Below, piece by piece: positions 24,762 to 35,979 of a DNA stretch of 64,000 bases. Source of the DNA: Adineta vaga (lineage: Eukaryota > Rotifera); the NCBI GenBank assembly GCA_021613535.1, contig CP075496.1, positions 13,516,001-13,580,000 of the forward strand, read 5' to 3'. Positions within the stretch are counted from its first letter, which is position 1; every line of letters starts with the position of its first letter. Made by a program: the position numbers and the translations under genes. The notes beneath the pieces are model-generated. The model made no database searches and was not told where the DNA came from. It saw only the letters and a list, made by a program, of their open reading frames with translations.

Positions 24762-25827
24762 GTGGAATGTTTAATAAATTTTTCAAATTGAAAAAGTTCA
24801 ATTATTATTGTTTGTCTTTGTTTTTAACAAAAGTTGAATTCGATCAAGAGAAATCTAGTTAAATGAAATTAATGACGAGATTCTATACACATGCACGCAA
24901 ATCCGTCGATATACAAAGGAGAATAAATAAAAGAAATGAGATATTATTTTTTTCTTCTATTCTTAGATGCTCGAATATTTCCTATTGGTCTCAATGAATC
25001 AGTAACATTGAAGTTTATTTTATCAAATAATTTAATGAGAAAATAACTATGTATTTTTATGTGTTCATTCGAAATTAATATGACGAAAACGAATAATTTG
25101 AACTATTTCATACCTAGAGGGCGCTGGTTTCTAAAAGATCTTAGGAAATTGTTGAACGTATACTATGAAAAAAACTTCTTCGGAAAGACACACAATTATA
25201 TTTTATCTAAAAATAGACGAAGGAAATAAAACGATACAAAACAAATACTAATTGTTAGGTTTGAAATTTCATCTATGTTGACACTCAAGTGAGTAGAAGA
25301 AGAAAACATCCGTTTGCTTTCCATGAAAAGTATATTGTTAACAATAAAATCGTAAATGTCATCAAATAGAGATAAGTACCTAGTGATGACACATGCAATA
25401 AACTGATTCTTGCATCGTTAAATCTGAATAGGCAAAGAATATATGTTAGATGGAATGAAACTGACATAAGAAGAAATGATGTCTCGCAGCTAGATTTTAT
25501 TCGGTACATTATCTTGAAGAGGCATAGTAATTATCATGGGAATACTTATATTTCATAGGTTTCTTTAAAAATCTATTTCTTTCATTCAGGATTTGGTTTT
25601 CTCTGATTTAAAAAATATATTCTATCATTGGGATGATCATTTTCAATGACAGAAAAAAGAATTACACATATACACGGTGCAAAAAAATAAAAAGAAAAAG
25701 AAAATGCAGATCAATATCAGTATGGAGAAAAGATTCTTCCTTTGTATTTCTATTCACATACATCTGCAAATAATTTTGTTTCATTTAATAAAACAACATA
25801 TTTCATCGGATTGAAGTTTAGTGTCTT
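24762..25827. other. Region between the endosulfine gene and the first ZAP-like gene
   Basis: No gene recognised. Holds the endosulfine promoter and the 3' UTR of the minus-strand zinc-finger gene. A CTCF-core-like sequence (agagggcgct) is at 25113-25127. Confidence 0.5.
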
Positions 25828-27455
25828 CTATAGATTGTAAACATAAATCCACATACGATCAAAACACATTGTTAATGGATCATTTAATTGTAGACGATTG
25901 TCTGTTAATAACGTTCCATTGATAACACCGGAATGAAGTAAATGAATGCGAAAGATACAAAATTGATTACTTTCAAAGTTTTGTACGGCCATATTATGTG
26001 CATCATTTATACTGGCATAGACAGTTAATGGTTTAATTAATCTTTTATCTTCATTTTGCCAACGAAGAAGTTGAAAAGTATCAGTTGGATTTCGAATTGG
26101 ATAATAATAATAAACAGGTTTATTGCGAATATTTGAACTAATAAGTCGAAAAGATTTTTATTGATGATTATCGAGAATGGAAAAAGAATTTACCTTTGCT
26201 TTTCTTTATTTTCTGAAAAGATAGTTTTCGATAGTAAGAGTTTTATTGGACAACCAATTTCGTTCGATAGATAACGTTCAGTTTGTGCATATTCATCTTT
26301 ATTATGGAAATCAAGTAAGATAATATCTTGTTCATGTTCAGGTAATGGTGGTGAAGAATCAGCTTTTGAAGATAAAATATCATCATAAGATGATAATGCT
26401 GATGCAGATGCAATTGGTGTGGATCGTCGTGACGATGATGATGCACGCGGTGGTGGTGGTGGTGGTGGATTATTGTTAGGTTTACTTGAAAAGAAACGAA
26501 ACAATTCATTGAAAAGTAAAAACTCTTTCTTACCGTTGATTATGATTTGAATGTGAGGTCTTCGGACTTGATGAAGTTGAAGATGATTGATATGGTAAAT
26601 TATTTGCATTAACTAAATCAGTTTTGCTAAAAAATATATGAATGAATCAATAATTTATGTCGTTTACTAAACAAAACAAAATTTACCGTTGTCGAAGAAC
26701 TTTCTTGAATGCTTCTAGAATATCATCTTGATCTTGTTCATTGATTTCTTTTTGTCGAAAATAAACAAGACAAGCATCATTAATCACATGTTGGCAATGA
26801 GATTTTGTACACGCATCCATCAATGAATAATAACAGTAATGTAATTTATCACAGTAGATTTTTTTTGAACAACCACCTTTCTTTGCATGGTCAGTACATA
26901 TCCAAAACTAAATGAATCGATTAGATTTTATGAGAAAAAAAAATCCATTTGCTTTTTTACCGATCGCATTGGATCTGCACTAGCACGAACTAAATCATGT
27001 AAAACACTCGTTGGAATAAAAGATAAACCACGTGCATCAAGAATTCTTTTATTATGAATACTTTTTAGAATATCATGATCATATGGACAATTTTTATTTG
27101 TACATTTTGCATACATTGGTCGAATATTATATGGACATAAATGTAGAAATGAACAAAATTGATTTTTACATTGTTGTGCATAATGTGTACAACAGAAAAG
27201 CTAGAAATAGAAGAAAATATTGGATTTCAATCATAGATTCATACATACATCTAATGTCAATGCAATTTTGTCAGTCATTTGAGTTTGATGAAGTAATGGA
27301 CGTAATAATTGAAAAAAATCTCGATAAGGTTGTTCATTAATCAATTGTAGAATACGTTCTTTGGAAATATTCAGTTGATTAACAATAGAATCTATTCTAT
27401 CAATGGAATGCTTTGTTGTAAGCAAATGTCTAAGAAGACTTATCACATCTTCCAT
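25828..27455 (-). CDS. CCCH zinc-finger protein resembling the ZAP/PARP12 RNA-binding domain, with an unknown C-terminal region (copy A)
   Basis: Exons 27249-27455, 26961-27200, 26687-26907, 26534-26626, 26194-26484, 25828-26137; 453 residues. Residues 1-70 (EDVISLLRHLL, ISKERILQLINEQPYRDFF) look like the winged-helix start of ZAP. Cysteine-rich fingers follow: CTHYAQQCKNQFCSFLHLC, CTNKNCPYDH, CTDHAKKGGCSKKIYCDKLH and CYYSLMDACTKSHCQH; the last lacks His at the usual position. The spacing and the LHLC signature match the four-finger N-terminal domain of ZC3HAV1/PARP12. A Ser/Pro-rich linker with seven prolines leads to a C-terminal region (YYYYPIRNP, LLHSGVINGTLL) that shows no WWE or PARP motif I know. 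RNA binding is inferred; any antiviral role is speculation. A paralogue lies directly upstream. Confidence 0.75.
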
Positions 27456-27878
27456 AGTTCAAAATTTTGTTTCTACAAGAATGAAGAAAAAAAAATGTCA
27501 AATATTGTGATTTAGTTGTTCACTTTTTTTTTCAAAAAATCATATCTATTTTTTTTTAAATAAAACTGAATGTTTTTCTTTTTTAAATCTCATGTTCGAT
27601 ATTTCGTTTTCTTGTTATTAAACATGGATAGCAAACTAATGTTTTGGTTTTTTAACGGCGACAAAAAAACTAAAACACGATAAAAAAAACACACACAAGA
27701 AGACAATGCTAGAGATCAATGAATCTGTTCTTCTGTTCTAGTTACTGAAAAGAAAAAAAAGAATTGCACTGGAATAAAGATCACCTGAGAAGAAGAGCAA
27801 AAAAAAACAACATCACATACGTGACCAAAAAGAAAAAGAAACTAACAAATAAACGAGAGAGAAAAAAGAAACGAGTTT
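27456..27878. other. Gap between the two ZAP-like genes
   Basis: A/T-run-rich, no exon seen. On the minus strand a cattcttgtag acceptor-like site lies about 17 bp before the copy A start codon. Confidence 0.6.
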
Positions 27879-28809
27879 TCAAAACATAATCATGGGTTGT
27901 TGTTGATGTTGTCCATGTTCGTCCATCATTAATGTCATAATCATCATGGGTTGAGTTGGTGGTTGTTGCTGTTGTTGTTGTTCTAATTGATAACGATATA
28001 TATGTGAACGTTTTCTAAAAAAAATTAAACAAAAGATTTATCAGATTTCGATCGAATGAATGTTCTTATTTACTTATTCTCATCAACAATACGGAAAAGT
28101 GCAATAATATCAAGAGGTTCAACATGTGCAAGACCACGACGTTCAAGATAATCTATATTTCGCTGTATTGCTAATGAATGTCCTGCTTTACAATCACCAT
28201 ATTTGCATAAATGTGGCGAACACATATAAAAATAACATAGATGTAAATCATCACAATTAGGTTCTCGACATGGTTTAGGTTTATGATGACAAACGGCGAA
28301 CTATTGAATAGAAAAGAAATAGTAGAAAAAGAAAGAAGTCGTTTATTTTCTCTTACCGTTTTACTTGGATCAGCCGATGCTAAAATAAGCATAATAAGTG
28401 TTTTTTGCGGTAGATTTTCTAAGCCACGTTCAATAATCACTCGCCGATTGTGTTCAGTATCGAGTGAATGTGATAATGGACAATCGTGAGGTCGTTGACA
28501 CCGACGATTTGGTAAGACAACCGATGGACATAAATGTAAATAAGGACAAGCTATATCTTTTGTACAACCATTTGGTGGACGTGCATAGAACGTACAGTTT
28601 GTAAGATCGAGAACAACAGCAATACGATCATCACCTGGTGAATCCGTAGCACGAAGACGAGCAAATACAAATGGATGAGCGGCAACAATGGATAAAATAT
28701 GTTCAATAGGTGTTTGTAATGATGCACATAAAGTTGAAAGACGTGATAAAGAATTCGTTGTTAGAAGTGTATGAAGAAGAGCAATGGCATTCGTATCTAA
28801 TAATGGCAT
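27879..28809 (-). CDS. CCCH zinc-finger protein resembling the ZAP/PARP12 RNA-binding domain (copy B)
   Basis: Exons 28357-28809, 28074-28300, 27879-28014; 271 residues. The N-terminal helices (ALLHTLLTTNSLSRL, EHILSIVAAHPFVFARL) resemble a winged helix. Four canonical fingers follow: C-x9-C-x5-C-x3-H (CTFYARPPNGC, CPYLHLC), C-x9-C-x5-C-x3-H (CPSVVLPNRRC, CPLSH), C-x6-C-x4-C-x3-H (CHHKPKPCREPNCDDLH) and C-x9-C-x4-C-x3-H (CSPHLCKYGDCKAGH, counted from the preceding Cys). Between fingers 2 and 3 is RGLENLPQKTL..LILASADP, the linker also found in copy A and in ZAP. The tail is Gln/Met-rich (QQQQQQPPTQPMMIM) and there is no catalytic domain. An in-frame ATG at 28869 would add 20 residues; I prefer 28809 by comparison with copy A. 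Confidence 0.78.
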
Positions 28810-29138
28810 GATGAATTCTTCTAAAGGCAGAAAGAAGTGAGAATTCAATTTTAAAAATGATTTAGACATGTTTTTGTCTTTGATGAACCTACTTATGATT
28901 TGAAATTTCCGTTTGACGAAAGATTTGATGTTAATAATCTAGAAATGAAGAAGTTGAACTTCAACACTATGTGTCTCTTGTCTATGCGTTTGTTTGGACG
29001 CGCATGTGTGTGTATGTTTATATATTAGAAATGAAAGAACAGAAGAATCAACAATAATTAATAAAAAAAAGAGAAAATGTCTAAGAAGAAAAAAATGAAG
29101 TTCGTTCACCGAGATCTTCGGTTTGTTGTTAGTTTTGT

Positions 29139-29997
29139 TTATTCTTTTTTCGACGTTTGTGTTGTTAATGATGGTGCAGTTGTTGTTGCTCCACCTATTT
29201 GTTTAGCTTGTTTTTTCTTTTCCGCTTCAATTTCATTTTCTTTATCAATTTCAGCAATATATTTTTCAACTTCTTCTGCGCTAAGCGTTTTCAATGGTTT
29301 ATGTCGAATCATAACAGCAATTTCAACATTTTTCGATCCACTTTGCACAACTTCTAACAAAGCACGAATACATAATTTAATTGATTCATGCGTTGATTCA
29401 TAGATTGTTTCCGTATAAGCTTTTTCTAAATATTCACGAACGGTTTTAGCTTGACGACCAATTGCATTGGCTTTCCATTCGTGATAAGTACCACTTGGAT
29501 CTGTTGAATAAAGACGTGGTGTGCCATCATAATCAAAACCAACAATTAATGTTGATAGACCAAATGGACGACGACCACGTCCTTGCGTATATTTTTGTTG
29601 TAAATCGGCAATAAAACGGGTAATATACTCGATTGTAACGGGATCTTCCACATTTAATCGATGAGATTGACATTCAATACGAGCACGATGCATTAAAACA
29701 CGAGCATCAGCTGTTAAACCAGCAAATGCCATAGCGACATGATCATCCAAAACACAGATTTTGCGAACGGTACTAAAATGATTTCAATCGATCGAAAGAA
29801 ATTTTTATCAAAAATGTTTACCGATCTTCTTGTAAAACAGCAACGGCTTTTTTTTCAACACCTAAGACAACAATATTTTTTCCACGTACACCAACAGCAG
29901 TTGATCCTTTCTTGACAGCTTCTTGTGCATATTCGACTTGAAAGAGACGTCCATCGGGAGAAAATACGGTAATTGCTGTATCATATTCGCCTGCCAT
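29139..29997 (-). CDS. PSMA7: 20S proteasome subunit alpha type 7
   Basis: Structural alpha-ring subunit of the 20S proteasome. Exons 29822-29997 and 29139-29772; 269 residues against about 248 in humans, the extra being a C-terminal tail. The N-terminal alpha signature [20 protein letters not shown] opens the gate-forming helix. Then come [51 protein letters not shown] and [29 protein letters not shown]-like basic C-terminal tail ([10 protein letters not shown]) resembles the family. The start MAGEYD is chosen; an in-frame ATG three codons upstream exists. A cttgtag acceptor-like site lies about 33 bp upstream. Confidence 0.95.
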
Positions 29998-30704
29998 TTT
30001 TATCAATTGATATGAATAGAATCTACAAGAGAAGAAGACAAAATTTCAATCATTAATTTTAAATAAAACTCTTTGAAATGAAAATAAATATAACACATTC
30101 AAAAAATTCTGATGTCCAATGAGTCATTTCATGTTGCTTCAATGAGAAATTAGGAAACGTTTGAATACTTGACAACTAAAATAGTTCACGAGACAATTCT
30201 TTTCCGTACATAAATGACTATATTATTGTTATAACGATGTTTACTTTTTTATTCGAGAGACTTTGTTCGTGAAAATTATAAAAAAATTCGACAGATGGCG
30301 CTCATAACAAGCAACAATAAACAAATCTCTTTTTATAATGTGTATGTAACCGATTAAAATACTTCTGTTAGGTGTAAGTACAAAATCGTCTGGTAATGAA
30401 AATGAGGCTTCCACTATCTCTCCATTCATTAAAATGTACAAATAAATTTGATTTCTCCGATTTATTTATTCATTTATTTTCATTCTACAAAAAAGAAATT
30501 CATTTCCGTCACCGAGACATCATTTTCATGACAAATGATTTTAAAATTCTACGAAAAATGACTACAAAAAAATGAGAAGCATATAAGGATAATGCAAATA
30601 CGACATAAACTACACTAAGAAATAAATTGCATTGTAAATCGTCAGAAGGAAAGTTGATGTGTGGCAAACGTACAACAATGGACGACTTTATCAAACTTGA
30701 ATTT
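29998..30704. other. Intergenic region between PSMA7 and the CDF gene
   Basis: No gene recognised. Contains the PSMA7 promoter and a CTCF-core-like site (agatggcgct) at 30291-30305. Confidence 0.5.
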
Positions 30705-33016
30705 TTAGACAATTTTATGCTCATCACTAGCTTTATGACTGAATTCATAATCAAGATGAACAAATGCCTAGAAAAAACGTAAATTAAGAAAGACAAGGTG
30801 TCAATATTTTGTTTACATAACATACTCGTTCAACTTCTGGAATACGTTCAATTTTCTTTTGTAATGCTTCTCCAATATCATGTGCATCTTTGAGAGACAT
30901 GTCTTCTGGAAGAACGATATCAACCTAAAAACGAATTTGTCAATTGATAATCAAATCCGAAATAGAATACAAGTAGATAACAAACTTCAACAAGGAAATG
31001 TGTACCAAAATGAAATGCTCGAACTGTATCAATTTTTAAAATTTTCGGTGAATGATGAAATGCAATCCATGTGATTTGTTGAAGAAATTCCGGTTTTGCC
31101 GTATGACCACTCAAACGTTTGACTTGTTCTATATCAGATTTATAATTAGTTTTGGATTTATAATTTATTTTTACTACACTTACCAATTGCTTGACGAATC
31201 CAAGTTATTAAAATATAGAATGAAATAATAAAAGCTCCGATCGGATCAGCTAAGACGAAGCATGTGGGGATGGGTTTGGGTATAGGTTTCATTGCATGAG
31301 AAGCTTTAAAAAGTATAAAAATTCAATGAAATCAATTGAAAAAAAGAATTCATATCCTACCTAAAGCACCACATGTGAGTGCAACGATATTCGAAAAAAC
31401 ATCATTTCGATGATCTTGTGCTAATGCATTTAATGTTACGGTATTTCCTCGACGGCATAATAAAAACAGAATGAGTTTCAAGACTAAAAATTTCGACACA
31501 TATTACATATATTTTAATCGAAGAATTTCTTACTTATAGTAGAACACATGACCGTTACTGGAAATACGGACATATTAATTTGATGTATTTCTTTTGGAGG
31601 ATCCGATGACATGTTTCGAAGTGCATTAGAATCTTTGACAATCGTTTCGAATGATTCTGTAATGACCATAACACTTGCTGAACACATGATTACCGAAAGA
31701 ATAACGATTGATATTGGTTCAAGTCGTGTTCGACCTAAACAAACTCATGAACTGAAATTCGGAAAGAAAAAATTTCTGTTCTACCTTGAGGATACATAAA
31801 TGGATCACGTCGTTTAATCGCACGTGTAGCCCAAAAAAGAATAACACTCGATGTTAGATCAACACCACTGTCTATCACAGATGAAATAACCGACAAAGAA
31901 TGGGACCAATAAGCTGCAAAAATTTTCACTATGAAAAGACCCTAAAATATCATTTCAATTAAGATAAGATAAATATTCTTCTCTTTTCAATAATTAAAAC
32001 ATTCAAATCATTATCAATAAGGAGTTATTGTTCTTACTTCTTTCTGAGAAGTAAATGTAAAAAATCTAAGCAATTGTTGTATTCACGCAACAAAAGAATC
32101 ATGATCTATATATACGTACAATATTGATTATTAACGATAATTTTGTATAACGACTATTTCGTTTTCGTCGTTGCATTGGATCTTCTTTAACGTCTTTATT
32201 CTTGTTGTCTTCACCTCCTTCATCATCTTCATCATCATCTTCATCATCACTATGTTTATCCGAATGAAGACGATGAGCACGTACGAATGTCGATATAAGT
32301 TTGTCTTGTTTTTTATAGAAACTCCTTGGGAAAAAAATTAAAAATTCATTCAATAAATTGAAATGGTCGATTCATACCGAACTTTCTTTGGTAGTTTTTC
32401 ATCTTCGACTCGTTTTCCACGACGACGAGCAGTAATTTCTTCAAGTGAAAACTCCGGTGGGGTCGCTGCTGAAAACAATAAATTCCTCCAAAATGAAAAC
32501 AAATCAATTCACAAACCTCGATGTCCATTATTTTCACGATCATTTCTTTCCACACTTCGTCGATGTAAAGTCGCTAAAAAACCCGAAAATTATCGATTAA
32601 ATGAATTCTTATAAGTTACTAATAATAACATTCAACAAAAATATTTTTCGAGCAACGCCAAATCAAGACAAAACAAAACACACTCACACAAGCGACACAA
32701 ACGATTATATAGTCTATACATATAATAAAAACTTACAAGAAGTTGTTTGTGATAGAAGAACACTGGAAAGAAATATAATTATGAACAACAAAATGACTCA
32801 AAAATAGATTAGTATTTTATAGCATGATCTTTTTTTTTTCAAAAAATTCTATTACCAACATGAATTTCTTCCATTTAATCATTGAGCACCGAATGAACTC
32901 TCATACACCTTCCTTTCTACCACCATACCGAAAACTTACGTATCTTCTGCCGATTCGGAATTGATTTGGATTAATGAGAACAATTGCCCACCATCTGGTA
33001 TTATAACAGAGTCCAT
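30705..33016 (-). CDS. Cation diffusion facilitator transporter, Mn-type (SLC30/MTP-like)
   Basis: Membrane metal/proton antiporter. Twelve exons: 32940-33016, 32737-32762, 32517-32573, 32378-32468, 32120-32324, 31785-31941, 31534-31734, 31361-31483, 31184-31303, 30986-31128, 30826-30924, 30705-30767; 453 residues. A cytosolic N-terminus with an Asp/Glu-rich stretch precedes the membrane part. TM2 carries DSGVD and TM5 carries DHRND, both DxxxD as in the manganese CDF group; zinc transporters have His in these motifs. TM6 has [10 protein letters not shown]. The C-terminal cytosolic domain ([32 protein letters not shown]) resembles plant and fungal Mn-CDFs. Metal choice is inferred. Intron 3 ends in a NAGNAG acceptor (32465-32470 region), allowing one extra alanine. 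Divergent start with the HAUS6-like gene 206 bp away. Confidence 0.87.
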
Positions 33017-33222
33017 ATCTTAATCTCGTGGAAAGAACACTAAATGTACTTTTACAAGTAGTATAGTATGGCATATTATTAAGTCTTGACTATTTATTTT
33101 AGCTAACCAATCATTATTCAGTTCCATTTTTTGGGGGTATTTTATGGATTCACTTGTTCATTATCCATTCCATTCGTATATCGTGATTCGTGATCGATCA
33201 TTCGTTTTTTGTTCAAAAGAGA
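33017..33222. promoter_or_regulatory. Short bidirectional promoter region
   Basis: 206 bp separate the start codons of two divergently transcribed genes (CDF transporter on minus, HAUS6-like on plus), so both 5' UTRs and core promoters must share this interval. No TATA box stands out. Confidence 0.55.
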
Positions 33223-35437
33223 ATGCAACGTCCACCTTTACCAACACCGAATCGTAATCGTTCACGTCCCCAACAAACTCCTACATCTCATCAACGTGGT
33301 CTTGTTCGATTTAGTACACCGAAAGCATCACCACGTCGTTCACCAGCTACTCAAATTCTTCCAACCAATAATGGTTGTCTTTGGGAAACATATGGTCTCG
33401 ATGAAAATTCCTTAACAATACGTTTTCTTTATTCTAATTTACTTTTACTTGGTATCGAATGTTCACCTATATTCTGTCGTTATCGTACTGGCCAACAACA
33501 ACAACAAATCTCCATCGATGAACTTTCAAATTCCACGGAATTAATTCGACTTGTTACACATTTTCTTCTCTTAACCTATCTATCTGACACACAACAAGCT
33601 CAATATTTACGTGATACAACACATTGTTTTCCACCTATGGCGATTGATAAACAACAAGAATTTAATCGAATTGTTAAACAACATTTCAAATCATTGGTTC
33701 GACAAATCTTTTCATACATAAATCTAAGTCAATTGTCTAATTTTAGTCTGATATATATCAACAATATCCATGGCCACAATTAATACCAGTTCCTTCATGT
33801 TCACCACGTTATTTTATTTGTTTATTCTATTTATCTCAAATATGTTTAATCTATCGATTAGAACCTATCGATGTTCAAGAACGATTTTTAACGAATGAAA
33901 ACTTTTTTAATGTTGATTTAACAAAAGAACGTGTTAAACGACAAGTTCGTATGGTTAAAGCTGATACTCAACGACATTATATGATGTTATTTAGTAAAAT
34001 AGCAAATGAAAAACGTGAACGAATTGAATATGAAAAAACTAAAAATGAATTAGATGAACGTATTTATAAACTAATTGATTATCTTGAAAAAATCAAACAA
34101 AAAACAGAAATTATTGATGGTAAATTTAACAATTAAAATCTCTCTCCTCTCTCTGTTCTTATTCTATTGTTAGGTTCATTCGATCAATCTCAAATAATTG
34201 ATGAAAATCAATTTGATACATTTTCAAATCTAGTTCAAGATCTTCATACAAGAATTAATTCAGATATTTATAATAAATTAGAATGGTTTATTAAACATGG
34301 TTTATCAACATCATTACCATCCATGGGTGTTGATATTGGTTTACAGTCAAATACTTCTCAACAAATACATGATCTTGTAAATAAACAAGAAAATGGTAAA
34401 AATTCTTTTTTCGAAAAAACAAACAAACAAATTTTCTCTTCTACAATCAAATTTTCTTAGTTTCAAATCGAATAAGTCGTTTATATCCAAGATTTACTGA
34501 AACATCATCATCGTCACCAACAACATCGACAAATATCAGTTTAAATGATCTTATTCAATCAGCTAATATTTGTTTAGAAAAACGTTTAACATCTCATACA
34601 GCATCTGATGAAAATTTTGCTAAACTTAAATTAGCTCTTGAACAAATGCATACAACAATTGAACGTACGGAACAAGTACATAAAACATTAGATCATTTAG
34701 AACATTTACCCAAACATATAAATCGTTATTTAAATGATCAACAAGAACAAAAAACACCATTTGATCATATTGCAACACGATTCTATCTCTCTGTTGATTG
34801 CGGACAACAAGCAAGAGAAATCTTTCGAGAACAAATGAGTAAACAAACGCCAAATTCTTTCGTAACTTGTTGTAATACAATTGCAACATTGAGTGCAGAT
34901 GAATCGACAAGTGATTTTATGAATGATGATACAACAATCATTCGTTGTCAAATGCCAACATCTGTACCTTTACCACCTGTAACAGATGAAGGAATGTTAA
35001 AAGGTTTAGAATGTCTTTTACTTAGTGAACCAATGTCCATGGATGGAACCATCTCAACAACAACAACAACAACACCAAATGAAGATGAATCATTTCTTAA
35101 TCTTGAACGTGAATGTCGAATGGAATCAGATATTTCATTGGATCATTCACATGCAAAAACAATTCTTGCAAATATTAACATGGATGATAAAATGGAAGAA
35201 GATTATATAGAAAAAGAAAATATAATACCAATACAATCAAAATTTCAAATGAATGATTATCAATTTGATAAACTTGATGATGATATGCAATTTATTTCTC
35301 CTATTATGTCAGTACCACTTGGACAGTAAGAATACTCTTTTATCTTTTCATCTTTTTTATTTTCCACATTTTCATTTAGACAAGAACCTGTCATGCCAAA
35401 ATTACTTGAACAAATCGAAACAATTGATCCTTATTAA
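33223..35437 (+). CDS. HAUS6-like augmin complex subunit
   Basis: Candidate subunit of augmin/HAUS, which recruits gamma-tubulin to spindle microtubules. Exons 33223-33696, 33747-34119, 34174-34395, 34461-35325, 35380-35437; 663 residues. After a basic Pro/Arg-rich N-terminus, LWETYGLDEN..IRFLYSNLLLLGI and HCFPPMAIDKQQEFNRIVKQHF resemble the HAUS6 N-terminal domain (family members have CWPPFD..SDTEFRK at this point). SCSPRYFICLFYLSQICLIY matches the later conserved helix. Then a long coiled-coil region (about residues 210-420) and an acidic, disordered C-terminus with TSTTTTTTPNEDES-like low complexity. The assignment rests on pattern and layout only; a related coiled-coil spindle protein is possible. 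Confidence 0.55.
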
Positions 35438-35979
35438 AATTTCATTTCTGATAGTCTCTTTCTCTAGTCAATACAATGCAATATATTTCTCTCAAGTCCG
35501 ATAATAATCTCTAATCTTTTTCTGCTGATATATATATATACACATGTGATCTTTGTCTTCTCTTCAATTAAAAATAAATGTTACTTTTGATAAAATTAAA
35601 TATTGAATTTATTTATCGAGAAGCTTTCGTATCTTTCTTATGAAAATATGCTAATTAAATGTCATCTACATCGTTGATTGAAGAAGAAAAACAAGACAGA
35701 AATAGATTAGTTTTACAAATATGGAGAAATGAAGTCAAGATTTAATGACGATTTTTAATGAAAATTCATTGAATCGAATACAAATCTTTAATATATTCTT
35801 ATTATTCAGCTAAATAGTGTCATCTATTGACGCAAAGATTTGTTGGATGTAAAAATCGTACGAATGAAAAAAAACTGCTTCGAAGAGAGTAATAAACCTT
35901 TTTTTCGGATGTTTTGGTTCTGGTGGAAGTTCTAAAGAGGAAGGTTTGTTTTCTTTCTTGTTCAAATCAAAAGTAAAGA
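35438..35979. other. Intergenic region between HAUS6-like and F-box genes
   Basis: No gene recognised. An (AT)n run lies at 35529-35540 and AATAAA near 35573. Confidence 0.6.

Noticed and set aside
26243-26509. His-rich minus-strand frame inside ZAP-like copy A
   Set aside because: Out-of-frame reading of the Ser/Pro linker exon; spliced model in the other frame is continuous with the zinc fingers.
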